Source: Planctomycetota bacterium (GTDB lineage: Bacteria; Planctomycetota; UBA1135; GCA-002686595). Taken from it: 64,000 bases of DNA. The DNA lies in assembly GCA_016220085.1 (NCBI GenBank), contig JACRIN010000051.1, forward strand, positions 62,001-126,000. Direction: 5' to 3'. The notes under the pieces were generated by a model that was not told the origin of the DNA, did not search any database, and saw nothing but the letters and a program-made list of their open reading frames with translations. Of this stretch, positions 7,254 to 15,157 are shown piece by piece. How positions within the stretch are numbered: the first letter of the stretch is position 1; every line of letters begins with the position of its first letter. Position numbers and translations under genes: made by a program.

Positions 7254-9739
7254 GCGACGCCGAGTTGCACGGACGCGCGAGCGAGCTTTTCCTCAGATTG
7301 CGAGAACTCCCGGGGGCCGAGCGCTCCGCTGCGCTCGCCGCCGCCGCGACCGGCGACGCGCGGCTCCTGGCCGAGGTGGCCTCTCTCCTCGAACACGACC
7401 GCGACTTCCCGCTCGCGCCTCTCGTGCGCGCGTTCGACTACGAGACGGCGTTGCCGGCGACGATCGGCCCCTACCGCGTGCTGTCACGCATCGGCCGCGG
7501 CGGCTCCGGACAGGTCTTCCTCGCCGAGCAGGACGAGCCGATCCAGCGGCGCGTCGCGATAAAGGTCGTTCCCCAGGCCGCGGCCAACGCGGAGCTCGCC
7601 GCCCGCTTCGAGATCGAGCGCCGCGCGCTCGAGAGCACCGAACACCCCAACATCACTCGCGTTCTCGACGCGGGCCGCACGGCGGAGGGTCTTCCCTACT
7701 TGGTGATGAACTTCGTCGAGGGCGAGCCGATCACGGCGCACTGCGTGCGTTTCGCGTTGCCGCTCGAGCGTCGCATCCGACTGATGATCGACGTCGCAGA
7801 CGCGATCCAGCACGCGCACCAACGCGGCGTGATCCACCGCGACATCAAGCCGGCCAACGTCCTCGTCGCCGAGCTCGACGGGCGCTCGGTGCCGCAGGTG
7901 CTCGACTTCGGCATCGCCAAGCCCGTCGGCGGAGCGATCGCCGCTGAGTCGCCGCCGACGCTCGGTCTGCCGATGGGTACGCCCGCGTACATGGCGCCGG
8001 AGCAGACTGGGCTCGGCTCGGTCGACACGCGCGCGGACGTGTACGGCTTGGGCGCGGTGCTGTACGAGCTCGCGACCGGACGACCGCCGCTCGCCGCGAC
8101 CGGCGATCCGCTCGCCGACCTCAACCGCATCCGCGACGTCGTGCCTCCTCTCGCCAGCCGCACGCGCGAGTCGAACGACCCGCGCGCGGCGCCCGGTCCT
8201 GCACGACGCGCGCTCGTCGCCGACCTCGACGTCGTGCTCGGCAAGGCGCTCGAGAAGGAACCGGACCGCCGGTATGCGTCGGTCGGGGCCCTGATCGACG
8301 ACTTGTGGCGTCTGCTCGCGTGCGAACCGATCGCCGCGCGCCCGCCGAGCGCGCGCTACCGCGCGGTGCGCTTCGTCGAGCGCAATCGCGTGCTCGTCGG
8401 CGCCGCGCTCGTCGCGGTCGCAGCCGTGTGCCTCGGCGTCGTCGGCTTGGGAGTCGGCCTGCTCGAGGCGCGGCGCCAACGCGCCGAGGCCGTCGATCAG
8501 GGCGACGCACAGCGCGAGATCAATCGTTTCCTGACCGACGACCTGCTCGCCGCGGCGTCTCCCGATCGCGAAGGCGAAGGCGCGACGATGCGGCAAGTGC
8601 TCGACCGCGCGAGTCGCAACGTCGACGCACGTTTCCCCGGCCGTCCGCTGATCGCCGCGGCCGTACATCACGCGCTCGGCGAGGCGTACGCGGAGCTCGG
8701 CGTGTTCGACGACGCGGAACGGCACCTCGCGAGCGCCGTCGCGCTCCGGCGCGCGCACGCCGGAGCCGAATCGGCCGACACGCTGCGCTCGGAGATCGCT
8801 GCCGCGAGCCTGCTCGCGCGCCGCGAGCGTCCGCGCGAGGCCGAGACCGCGCTCGTGCCGCTGATCGAGCGCGCTCGGACGCAGCTCGGGCCCGACGATC
8901 CGGTGCTCTACACCGCGCTCAACGATCTCGGGATCGCGTTGGAGACGCTCGACCGGAACGACGAGGCGCTCGTCGTCCTGCAGGAAGCTCTCGACGGACG
9001 CCGGCGGTTGCTCGGCCCCGACGACTTCCTGGTCGCGACCACGCTCAACAACCTCGCGCAGGCCCACGACTTGAAAGGCGACAGCCACGGCTCGCTCGAG
9101 CTCCTGCGAGAGGCGCTGCGCATCGTCGACGGTGCGACCGAGCCGGCGCGGCTGACGCTGCTCGGTCTCCACAACAACATCGGAGCGACGCTGCAAGACC
9201 TCGAACGCAACGCGGAAGCCGAGCCCTACCTACGCCGCGCGGCGGCGATCGCCGCCGAAGTACTCGGTCCGGATCACGAAGGCACGCTGACGATTCAGAT
9301 CAACCTCGCGGGCCTCGAGTCCGATCTCGGCGACACCGCGCGCGCTGCGGAGATGTTCGAGCACGTCGTCGAGCGGCGCTCCGCCACGGTCGGTCCGACC
9401 GCGGCCGACACGTTGATCGCGCGCTACGGCTACTGGAACGCGCTGTGGAAGGGCGGGCGCCACGCGGAGGCGGCGGCTGGCTTCGGCGAGCTTTCGAGCA
9501 ACGTCACGAGCGCGTTGGGCGCCGAGCATTGGCTCGCCGCGCAGTGCGACGTCGCGTGGGCGCGCGCGCTGCTCGATGGCGAGCGCGGCGCGGAAGCGTT
9601 GCCGCTCGCCGAAAGCGCGGAGCAGCGGCTGCTCGCGCTCTTCGGCGCCGACCATCCGCGCACGCGCACGGCGCGGCAGCTCTCCGAGTCGCTCCGCAGC
9701 GGCGCGGCCGCGAGCGCAGCCGCCGCATCCGGACAGTGA
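7250..9739 (+). CDS. Transmembrane Ser/Thr protein kinase with C-terminal TPR repeats
   Basis: An 829-residue protein. After a short N-terminal region the kinase domain runs from about residue 71 to 340, with the glycine loop GRGGSGQV, the VAIK lysine, HRDIKPANVL catalytic loop, DFGIAKP and GTPAYMAPEQ, so all key residues are present. One transmembrane helix lies near residues 382-405. Residues 425 to 815 are tetratricopeptide repeats of the long NLA-type (for example VLYTALNDLGIALETLDRND) and should be extracytoplasmic. The ATG overlaps the sigma factor stop by four bases, fixing the start and implying coupling. The layout fits a receptor that senses a ligand outside and regulates transcription through its sigma factor. 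It ends one base before the convergent thioredoxin-like gene. Confidence 0.92.
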   Translation: MSDAELHGRASELFLRLRELPGAERSAALAAAATGDARLLAEVASLLEHDRDFPLAPLVRAFDYETALPATIGPYRVLSRIGRGGSGQVFLAEQDEPIQRRVAIKVVPQAAANAELAARFEIERRALESTEHPNITRVLDAGRTAEGLPYLVMNFVEGEPITAHCVRFALPLERRIRLMIDVADAIQHAHQRGVIHRDIKPANVLVAELDGRSVPQVLDFGIAKPVGGAIAAESPPTLGLPMGTPAYMAPEQTGLGSVDTRADVYGLGAVLYELATGRPPLAATGDPLADLNRIRDVVPPLASRTRESNDPRAAPGPARRALVADLDVVLGKALEKEPDRRYASVGALIDDLWRLLACEPIAARPPSARYRAVRFVERNRVLVGAALVAVAAVCLGVVGLGVGLLEARRQRAEAVDQGDAQREINRFLTDDLLAAASPDREGEGATMRQVLDRASRNVDARFPGRPLIAAAVHHALGEAYAELGVFDDAERHLASAVALRRAHAGAESADTLRSEIAAASLLARRERPREAETALVPLIERARTQLGPDDPVLYTALNDLGIALETLDRNDEALVVLQEALDGRRRLLGPDDFLVATTLNNLAQAHDLKGDSHGSLELLREALRIVDGATEPARLTLLGLHNNIGATLQDLERNAEAEPYLRRAAAIAAEVLGPDHEGTLTIQINLAGLESDLGDTARAAEMFEHVVERRSATVGPTAADTLIARYGYWNALWKGGRHAEAAAGFGELSSNVTSALGAEHWLAAQCDVAWARALLDGERGAEALPLAESAEQRLLALFGADHPRTRTARQLSESLRSGAAASAAAASGQ

Positions 9740-9740
9740 C

Positions 9741-10880
9741 TCACCTCGTCGCGGGCTTGCTCGCGGCTTTCAGCCGTTGCTCGAAGTGCGCCAGGACTTC
9801 CGACGCGCCCGGCGAGCCGCCATTCACCTCGTTCTGCTCGAGCACCTTGCCCGTGCGATCGACGACGAAGATTCCGGGCAGCAATCGACACGGCAGCGAG
9901 GCTGCGTCCGCGGCTTCGAGGATCCGGTCGAACGCGACCGCGCGTCCGGGGAGCTGCGTTTCGGCCCGATACGCTTGCGCGTCCGCAGCGTTGCCGTCGC
10001 TGCTCAGGAAGACGAGCTCGAAGCGCGGATACTGCGCTTTGGCGCGCGCGTAGAACGCTTTGAGCTCCGGCGTGAAGGCCGCGCAACGACCGCAGCCCTT
10101 GCGCGCTTTATAGATCAGCAGGAAGTCGGTGTCCGCGAGCGGACGCTCGCCGCCGCTCGTCGCAGCGCCGCCGGACGACGAGGCGCCGCTCGATGCGGCG
10201 CCGCCGCCGGACGACGTGCCGCCGTTCGAAGCGGCGGCACCGGCGGGCTCGAGCGACGCTTCGAGCGCGCGCACGAAGAACGGCTCGCGCTCCTTCGCCG
10301 GCAACTTCGCTCGTTCGCGAGCGCGCGCGATCAGATCGGTCGAGCGCGGCTCGACCGTGAAGTGGACCGCGGTCACTCGGTCGTACACGCTGATCTCGGC
10401 GCCGAAGAAGCCGCGCAGCGCGAGCTCGCGATCGGTGCCGATCTCACGACCGTCGGCGAGCCCCATCGCCGTGTTGAGCCTCACCCGCAGCGGCCAAAGC
10501 TCGGGTTGTGCGGGAAGCGTGGTCCACGTCACCGCGAGCTGCTCCGGCGTCAGCGACGCGGCGAGCGAGCGCGCGCGCTGCAGGAAGTCGGTGTCGGCGA
10601 CCGGCAAGTCGAACAGGAAGCCGCCGCCGTCGAGCACGACCATCTGGCCGCTCAATTCTTGGCATCCGACCTCCTGGCCCTTGCGCAACGGCGCCGCACC
10701 TTGGAAGCGGAGGTCCTTCTGCAGCGCGACGCGCGCCGGCCACAGATCCGAGCGCTGACCGAGCTCGGCGAGCGTGAGCTCGGTCTTCGGCGGCACGGGT
10801 GATTGGCTCGCCGAAGCCGTGGCGGGCAGCACGGGCAAGAACGAGGCGAGGACGAGCGCGGCGCGGATGGTGTGGTGCAT
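9741..10880 (-). CDS. Exported thioredoxin-like protein with CGRC motif
   Basis: A 379-residue protein. The start at 10880 has GGAG 7 bases upstream and gives a signal peptide (MHHTIRAALVLASFLPVLPA). The N-terminal 210 residues are an unrecognised domain. A flexible Gly/Ser/Ala linker covers roughly residues 215-245. The C-terminal 130 residues have a thioredoxin/nucleoredoxin fold with KGCGRCAAFTPELKAF, the redox CxxC, followed by LVFLSSDGNAADAQAY and a cis-Pro-type LPGIFVVD segment. It probably acts as a periplasmic thiol-disulfide protein (inference). Its stop lies one base from the stop of the kinase on the other strand, leaving no room for a dedicated terminator. The open frame extends upstream to 11102, but the signal peptide and ribosome site favour 10880. 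Confidence 0.78.
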   Translation of the reverse strand: MHHTIRAALVLASFLPVLPATASASQSPVPPKTELTLAELGQRSDLWPARVALQKDLRFQGAAPLRKGQEVGCQELSGQMVVLDGGGFLFDLPVADTDFLQRARSLAASLTPEQLAVTWTTLPAQPELWPLRVRLNTAMGLADGREIGTDRELALRGFFGAEISVYDRVTAVHFTVEPRSTDLIARARERAKLPAKEREPFFVRALEASLEPAGAAASNGGTSSGGGAASSGASSSGGAATSGGERPLADTDFLLIYKARKGCGRCAAFTPELKAFYARAKAQYPRFELVFLSSDGNAADAQAYRAETQLPGRAVAFDRILEAADAASLPCRLLPGIFVVDRTGKVLEQNEVNGGSPGASEVLAHFEQRLKAASKPATR

Positions 10881-11106
10881 GGGTCTCTCCGAAAGGGTGA
10901 CGCCCCTGGATGCGCAGGACCGCTGCCGAGCCGCATCCGATTCTCGAGGAACCTCGGAAGTGCCCCCAAGGCGCGGCGCGCGCGGCGGATTCGTGGTCGG
11001 AAAGGTCTGCGGATCCGCCCGGCGCATCGCGCATCTGCTCCCGATCACCGGGTGACGCAGCGCCGTCGCCCCTTCCCGAAAACTCGCACGGAGCGGAGGC
11101 ACGAAG

Positions 11107-11838
11107 ATGTTCTGTCAACTTTGCGGCACGGCCAACACGGACACGGCGACCGCGTGCGCGAGCTGCAGCACGCCGATTTCGACGATTCAAACGGGGGCTC
11201 GAACGGGCGCGGGCTCGCCCGCCGTCGCCGACACGGTCAAAGCGACGTCGAAGGACGCGTTCGCGGCGTTCAAGACGCTCGCCGTCGATCCGGTCGGCGC
11301 GCTGCCGAGAGCCTGCGAGTCGTTGGGCGACGCGAAGGCGCTGCGCAGCGGCGTCGCGTTCGGCATCGTGTCGGTGCTGTGCTTCGCGAGCGCCGGCCCG
11401 ATGCTGCTCGGCATGCGGATGTCGGAACTCTACGAGTTCCTCGGCTTCGCCGGCGTGCTCAAGCTCGCACTCTTCGCGGCGATCCCGTTCCTCGGCACCG
11501 CGCTCGGCGGCAGCGGCGCTCGCCGGATCCTCGCCGGTCGGGGCGGGCTCGGCAGCGACTGCTTCGTCGCGGGCGCGGCGCTGCTCCCGGCGTCGGCGTG
11601 CATGCTCGGGAGCGGGCTGCTCGGCTTCGAGAACGTCGAGGTGATCGGCGTGCTCGCCGTCTTCGCAGGCTGCCTCGGAATCCTGATGCTCTACTCGGGC
11701 TACACGCGCGTCGCGAAGCTGAGCGAGCGCGCGGGCTCGCTCGCGGTCCCGATCGTCGTGCTGCTGACCGTGTGGCTCGCCAAGATCGCGCTGAGCAAGG
11801 TGTTGTCGGGTTCGTTCGGCGGCGACTCGCCGTACTGA
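11107..11838 (+). CDS. Zinc-ribbon membrane protein (Yip1-like topology)
   Basis: A 243-residue protein with a GGAGG about 7 bases before the ATG. The N-terminus is a zinc ribbon (MFCQLCGTANTD followed by CASCSTP: two CxxC pairs). After a spacer with FKTLAVDPVGALPRACESLG come about five hydrophobic helices to the C-terminus. The arrangement resembles zinc-ribbon proteins joined to a Yip1-type membrane domain, common in Planctomycetota and of unknown function. It is convergent with the beta-helix gene, with a strong hairpin between them. Confidence 0.7.
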   Translation: MFCQLCGTANTDTATACASCSTPISTIQTGARTGAGSPAVADTVKATSKDAFAAFKTLAVDPVGALPRACESLGDAKALRSGVAFGIVSVLCFASAGPMLLGMRMSELYEFLGFAGVLKLALFAAIPFLGTALGGSGARRILAGRGGLGSDCFVAGAALLPASACMLGSGLLGFENVEVIGVLAVFAGCLGILMLYSGYTRVAKLSERAGSLAVPIVVLLTVWLAKIALSKVLSGSFGGDSPY

Positions 11839-11845
11839 GTCGGCG

Positions 11846-11875
11846 GCGCGTGCCCGTTGGGCGCCGGGCACGCGC
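11846..11875. terminator. Bidirectional terminator hairpin between convergent genes
   Basis: A perfect 10-bp stem (GCGCGTGCCC with GGGCACGCGC) with a 10-base loop lies in the 49 bases between the stops of the zinc-ribbon gene and the beta-helix gene. Its position between convergent genes supports a terminator for both strands. No U-tract is present. Confidence 0.6.
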
Positions 11876-11887
11876 TCGCCGCGGACC

Positions 11888-12952
11888 TCAGAGCTCGACT
11901 GCGCCGACGTCGACCAGGCTCGAGCCGTTGCCGTCGCCGTCCTGGATGCGCGCCGCGCCATAGAAGTCCCGCGTGCCGATACCGAGCGCCGTGTTGTTGC
12001 CAGCGTCGATGCCGATCGAGCCGGGCTGCAAGCGGAAGTCGGGGCCGACCACCGGCGTGCCGCCGAAGTTGCCGTTCTGACCGGCGAACGTGCCGTCCTC
12101 GATCAGCGAATTTGCGATCTGCGACCCGAGGATGCCGGGACCCATGTCCGCCATCGCGCTCCCGAAGATCATCAAGTTCTCGCCGCTGACCGAAGGCCCG
12201 CCGCGCAACCCGACTCCGTAACCGTAGATCGTGGTGTTCACGAGCCGCGCGACCACGTCAGTTCCAAGGTCGACGCCGGGAGTCGACGAGAATCCCTTCC
12301 CGACGAGCAAGCAGCTCTCCACGTCCAGCCCGACCACGCCGTTCGAGCCGTCGAACGCGCCCAGCGTCAGGTTGATCCGCGACCGCTGGAGGGTGACGTG
12401 CGCGCTGGCGTTCTGAACCGCCTGCACGAAGAAGTTCCGGGCGAAGCCGCAATCCGTCGCTCGAATGCGAGCGACGGCGTCAACGCGCGCTTCGGCGCCG
12501 AACGAACCGCGGGCCGTCGTGCGTAGCAGATCGACGTCGCACGAACCGGCGTTGCTCGCGGAGACGAGCAGCATGCCGACCACCTCGCAATCGCTGACGT
12601 CGAAATCCGCCGCCGAACCGACCGCGGAAGCACTGCTCAGGTCGAGCATGCCGCGGATCTTCAGTCCGGCGAGCGTGTTCGTCGCCGGGCCGATCCCCGT
12701 ACTGATGCCCACGTGACCCTGGATCGTCGGCGTGAATCCGACGCCCGCGCGCAGGACGAGATCCTTGCCTCCCCACACGACCGAGCCGGTGAACGTGCCG
12801 TTGCTCTGGATCTCGACCACGGAGCCCGACGGCGCGGCGCTGACGACCGATTGCAGATTGTCGCCGTCCTGCACGATGAACTGCGCGCTCGCGGGAGCGG
12901 CGAAAACCGCGAGACTGGAAATCGCGAAAGAGAGCGTGACTACGAACTTCAT
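11888..12952 (-). CDS. Secreted right-handed beta-helix protein
   Basis: A 354-residue exported protein. The ATG at 12952 has GGAG 7 bases upstream and begins a clear signal peptide ending near PASAQ. The rest shows the spaced short-strand pattern of parallel beta-helices (repeated blocks such as VDVSDCEVVGMLLVSASNAG) and ends in GIDAGNN, a phrase typical of secreted pectate-lyase-fold and choice-of-anchor proteins of Planctomycetota and Verrucomicrobiota. No catalytic residues can be assigned. It is probably a cell-surface or extracellular structural or carbohydrate-binding protein. It resembles the larger beta-helix protein at 16840-19737. Confidence 0.8.
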   Translation of the reverse strand: MKFVVTLSFAISSLAVFAAPASAQFIVQDGDNLQSVVSAAPSGSVVEIQSNGTFTGSVVWGGKDLVLRAGVGFTPTIQGHVGISTGIGPATNTLAGLKIRGMLDLSSASAVGSAADFDVSDCEVVGMLLVSASNAGSCDVDLLRTTARGSFGAEARVDAVARIRATDCGFARNFFVQAVQNASAHVTLQRSRINLTLGAFDGSNGVVGLDVESCLLVGKGFSSTPGVDLGTDVVARLVNTTIYGYGVGLRGGPSVSGENLMIFGSAMADMGPGILGSQIANSLIEDGTFAGQNGNFGGTPVVGPDFRLQPGSIGIDAGNNTALGIGTRDFYGAARIQDGDGNGSSLVDVGAVEL

Positions 12953-13254
12953 GGACTTGCTCCGTGGGGGCAACGAGGGACTCGGTCACAGCGCACCGGT
13001 TCGCCGTTTCGACTCCTGCCGAATCGCGTCGCGGCCGGCGCTACGAGGCGAACTACACCGAGCTCGGCACGCAGGTTACCGAGAAAGCGGGCTTCGAAAT
13101 CACGTCGAGAATCGATTCGGCGAACGAGCGCGCGCGCACTTGGACGCACACGACCGATTCGAAGATCGAGCGATCCGCAACACGTCGACGCACGCTCAGT
13201 GCGCATCCGCACCCGAGCCGCTACGAGCTGCTTCGACGTCGCGGTCGCGACGTA
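12953..13254. other. Intergenic gap after the sugar dehydratase
   Basis: About 300 bases without a credible gene. It should carry the promoter of the beta-helix gene and the terminator of the CDP-sugar genes. A palindromic stretch at 13236-13253 (ACGTCGCG, two bases, CGCGACGT) immediately follows the dehydratase stop and could be the latter. Confidence 0.4.
13236..13253 (-). terminator. Hairpin just after the CDP-sugar dehydratase
   Basis: ACGTCGCG-GT-CGCGACGT is an almost continuous palindrome placed one base beyond the dehydratase stop on the minus strand. As RNA it folds into a 7-bp stem with a 4-base loop. No T-tract follows. Confidence 0.35.
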
Positions 13255-14226
13255 TCAACCGAGCACGTCGCGATACCAACGCACGGTCTCGGAGAGTCCG
13301 TCGGCGAGCGTGCGCTTCGGACGCCACTCGAGCCACGCGCGCGCCTTCGAGCAATCGAGGTACTGCTTGGGGATCTCGTGGCTCGCTTGGTTCTGCACGA
13401 TCGGCGCGAGGTCGGGCCGCGCGCACGCTTGCTGCAACAGCGCGACGATCTCGAGCACCGACTGCGGTTCCTCGGTGCCGAAGTTGAAGGCTTGGCCGTG
13501 GAATTTGGGTTCGTGCAGACGCTCGGCGAGCGCGAGATAGGCCTCGACCGCATCGCGCACGTAGAAGTAGTCGCGCACGAACTGGCCGTCGGAGCGCACG
13601 ATCGGACGCTCGCCCGCCGCTAGCGAGCGGATCGTGCCCGGGATCAGGCGATTCCAGTTGAGGTCGCCCGCGCCGTAGAGATTGCCGCAGCGCGTCACCG
13701 CGACCGGCAGTTGGTACGTCGCGTGGTACGAGAGCGAGATCAGATCGGTGCACGACTTCGACACGTCGTAGGGAAAGCGCCCTTGCAGCGGCGCGTCCTC
13801 GGTGTACGGCAACTTCTCGTGCACGCCGTACGCTTTGTCGCTGGAGGCGACGAGCACGCGCTTGACGAGCTTCGGCAGCTCGCGACACGCCTCGAGCAGG
13901 ATCCACGTACCGCGGATGTTCGCTTCGAACGTCGAGAGCGGCGAGCGCGACGCCGTGCCGACGATCGTCTGCGCGCCGAGGTGGAAGACGCACTCGATCT
14001 CGTGCTCGTTGAGCGCGCGCACGACCAGGTCGTAGTCCTCGAGCTCGCCGCGCACGACGTTGCAGCGCGCGATCAGGCCTTCCGCGACGAGCCGAGACGC
14101 GGGTACCCAGTCGCGCACGAGGCACGTCACGTTCGCGCCGCGGGCGAGCAGCTCCTCCACCATCGCCGTGCCGAGCAAGCCGCTCGCGCCGGTGACGAAG
14201 ACGTTGGTTCCCTTCCAGCTCGCCAT
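13255..14226 (-). CDS. CDP-glucose 4,6-dehydratase-like SDR enzyme
   Basis: A 323-residue extended short-chain dehydrogenase. The NAD-binding motif VTGASGLLG is at the N-terminus. The active-site Ser lies in VLVASSDKAYG and the YxxxK pair in PYDVSKSCTDL. The DKxY signature and the following AVTRCGNLYGAGD segment are those of CDP-glucose 4,6-dehydratases, which make CDP-4-dehydro-6-deoxyglucose. The upstream gene supplies CDP-glucose, and their TGATG junction (one-base overlap) shows coupling. Family call is strong; the exact nucleotide-sugar is inferred from the neighbour. No downstream dehydratase (RfbH type) is adjacent, so later steps must be encoded elsewhere, possibly at 23-25 kb. Confidence 0.8.
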   Translation of the reverse strand: MASWKGTNVFVTGASGLLGTAMVEELLARGANVTCLVRDWVPASRLVAEGLIARCNVVRGELEDYDLVVRALNEHEIECVFHLGAQTIVGTASRSPLSTFEANIRGTWILLEACRELPKLVKRVLVASSDKAYGVHEKLPYTEDAPLQGRFPYDVSKSCTDLISLSYHATYQLPVAVTRCGNLYGAGDLNWNRLIPGTIRSLAAGERPIVRSDGQFVRDYFYVRDAVEAYLALAERLHEPKFHGQAFNFGTEEPQSVLEIVALLQQACARPDLAPIVQNQASHEIPKQYLDCSKARAWLEWRPKRTLADGLSETVRWYRDVLG

Positions 14227-15011
14227 CACCACACCTTCCAAGGCGCGATGCCCTTGGCCCAGAGCTCGTTCAACGTCAGCGCTTCCTTGTACGTGTCCAT
14301 CGAGAACCAGAAGCCGTCGTGCTGGTAGAGCGCGAGCTCGCGATCCTTCGACATGCGATCCATCGGGCCGGTCTCCAGGATGCAATCGGCGTCGAGGTAG
14401 TCGAACACGCCGCGGTTCATCACGAAGAAGCCGCCGCTGGTCAGCGAGCTCATCATCGGCTTCTCCTGGAAGTGCGTGACGATGCCCTTCGAGTCGACCG
14501 CGACCTCGCCGTAGCGCGAGCGCGGGTGGAAGCCGGTCAACGTCGCGCACTTCTTAGTGTTCGCGTGGTGCGCGACGAGTGCGTCGAGGTCGATGTCCGA
14601 CAATCCGTCGCAGTAGTTGAAGAGGAAACGCTCGCCCTCGACGTAATCCTTCGCGCGGAAGAGCCGCCCGCCGGTCTGCGTCTTCGCGCCGGTCTCGACG
14701 AACGTGATCTCCCAGTCCTCGATCGCGTCCTTGCGCGCGTGGAGCTCCTTCTTGCCGGACTTCACCTCGAGCGTGAAGTCCTGGTCGTGCCACTGGTAGT
14801 TGAGGAAGTAGTCCTTGATCTGCTCGCCCTTGTAGCCGAGGCAGAGCACGAAGCGCCGATAGCCCCACTTGTAGTAGATGCGCATCAAGTGCCAGAGGAT
14901 CGGCCGGCCGCCGACCTCGACGAGCGCCTTGGGCTTGAACTCGGTCTCCTCGCGCAAGCGAGTGCCCTCGCCGCCGCAGAGGATCACGACCTGCTCTTTC
15001 TTCCACTTCAT
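14226..15011 (-). CDS. rfbF: Glucose-1-phosphate cytidylyltransferase
   Basis: A 261-residue nucleotidyltransferase that makes CDP-glucose from CTP and glucose 1-phosphate. The signature VVILCGGEGTRLREET and FKPKALVEVGGRPILWH are close to RfbF/DdhA, with IYYKWGYRRFVLCLGYKG, the FNYCDGLSDIDL metal-binding segment and GFWFSMDTYKE near the end. Length matches the family (about 257). The ATG at 15011 fits the family N-terminus. Its stop overlaps the dehydratase start (TGATG), so the two form the committed entry into CDP-deoxysugars. It acts in the cytoplasm; the product is probably used for O-antigen-like or other surface glycan. Confidence 0.92.
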   Translation of the reverse strand: MKWKKEQVVILCGGEGTRLREETEFKPKALVEVGGRPILWHLMRIYYKWGYRRFVLCLGYKGEQIKDYFLNYQWHDQDFTLEVKSGKKELHARKDAIEDWEITFVETGAKTQTGGRLFRAKDYVEGERFLFNYCDGLSDIDLDALVAHHANTKKCATLTGFHPRSRYGEVAVDSKGIVTHFQEKPMMSSLTSGGFFVMNRGVFDYLDADCILETGPMDRMSKDRELALYQHDGFWFSMDTYKEALTLNELWAKGIAPWKVW

Positions 15012-15157
15012 GCGGCTGATTGTGTCCGGTCCGGGGTCTCGAACCAAGCTCACGCTGGATCGGCAGACGGACCGCGCGAGCTGTATGCCGTCGCCGCGCC
15101 GGTGCCGCGCCGTCGCCGCAGCGGTGCCGGGACGAAGTCGGAACGCCTTCCGCCGCG

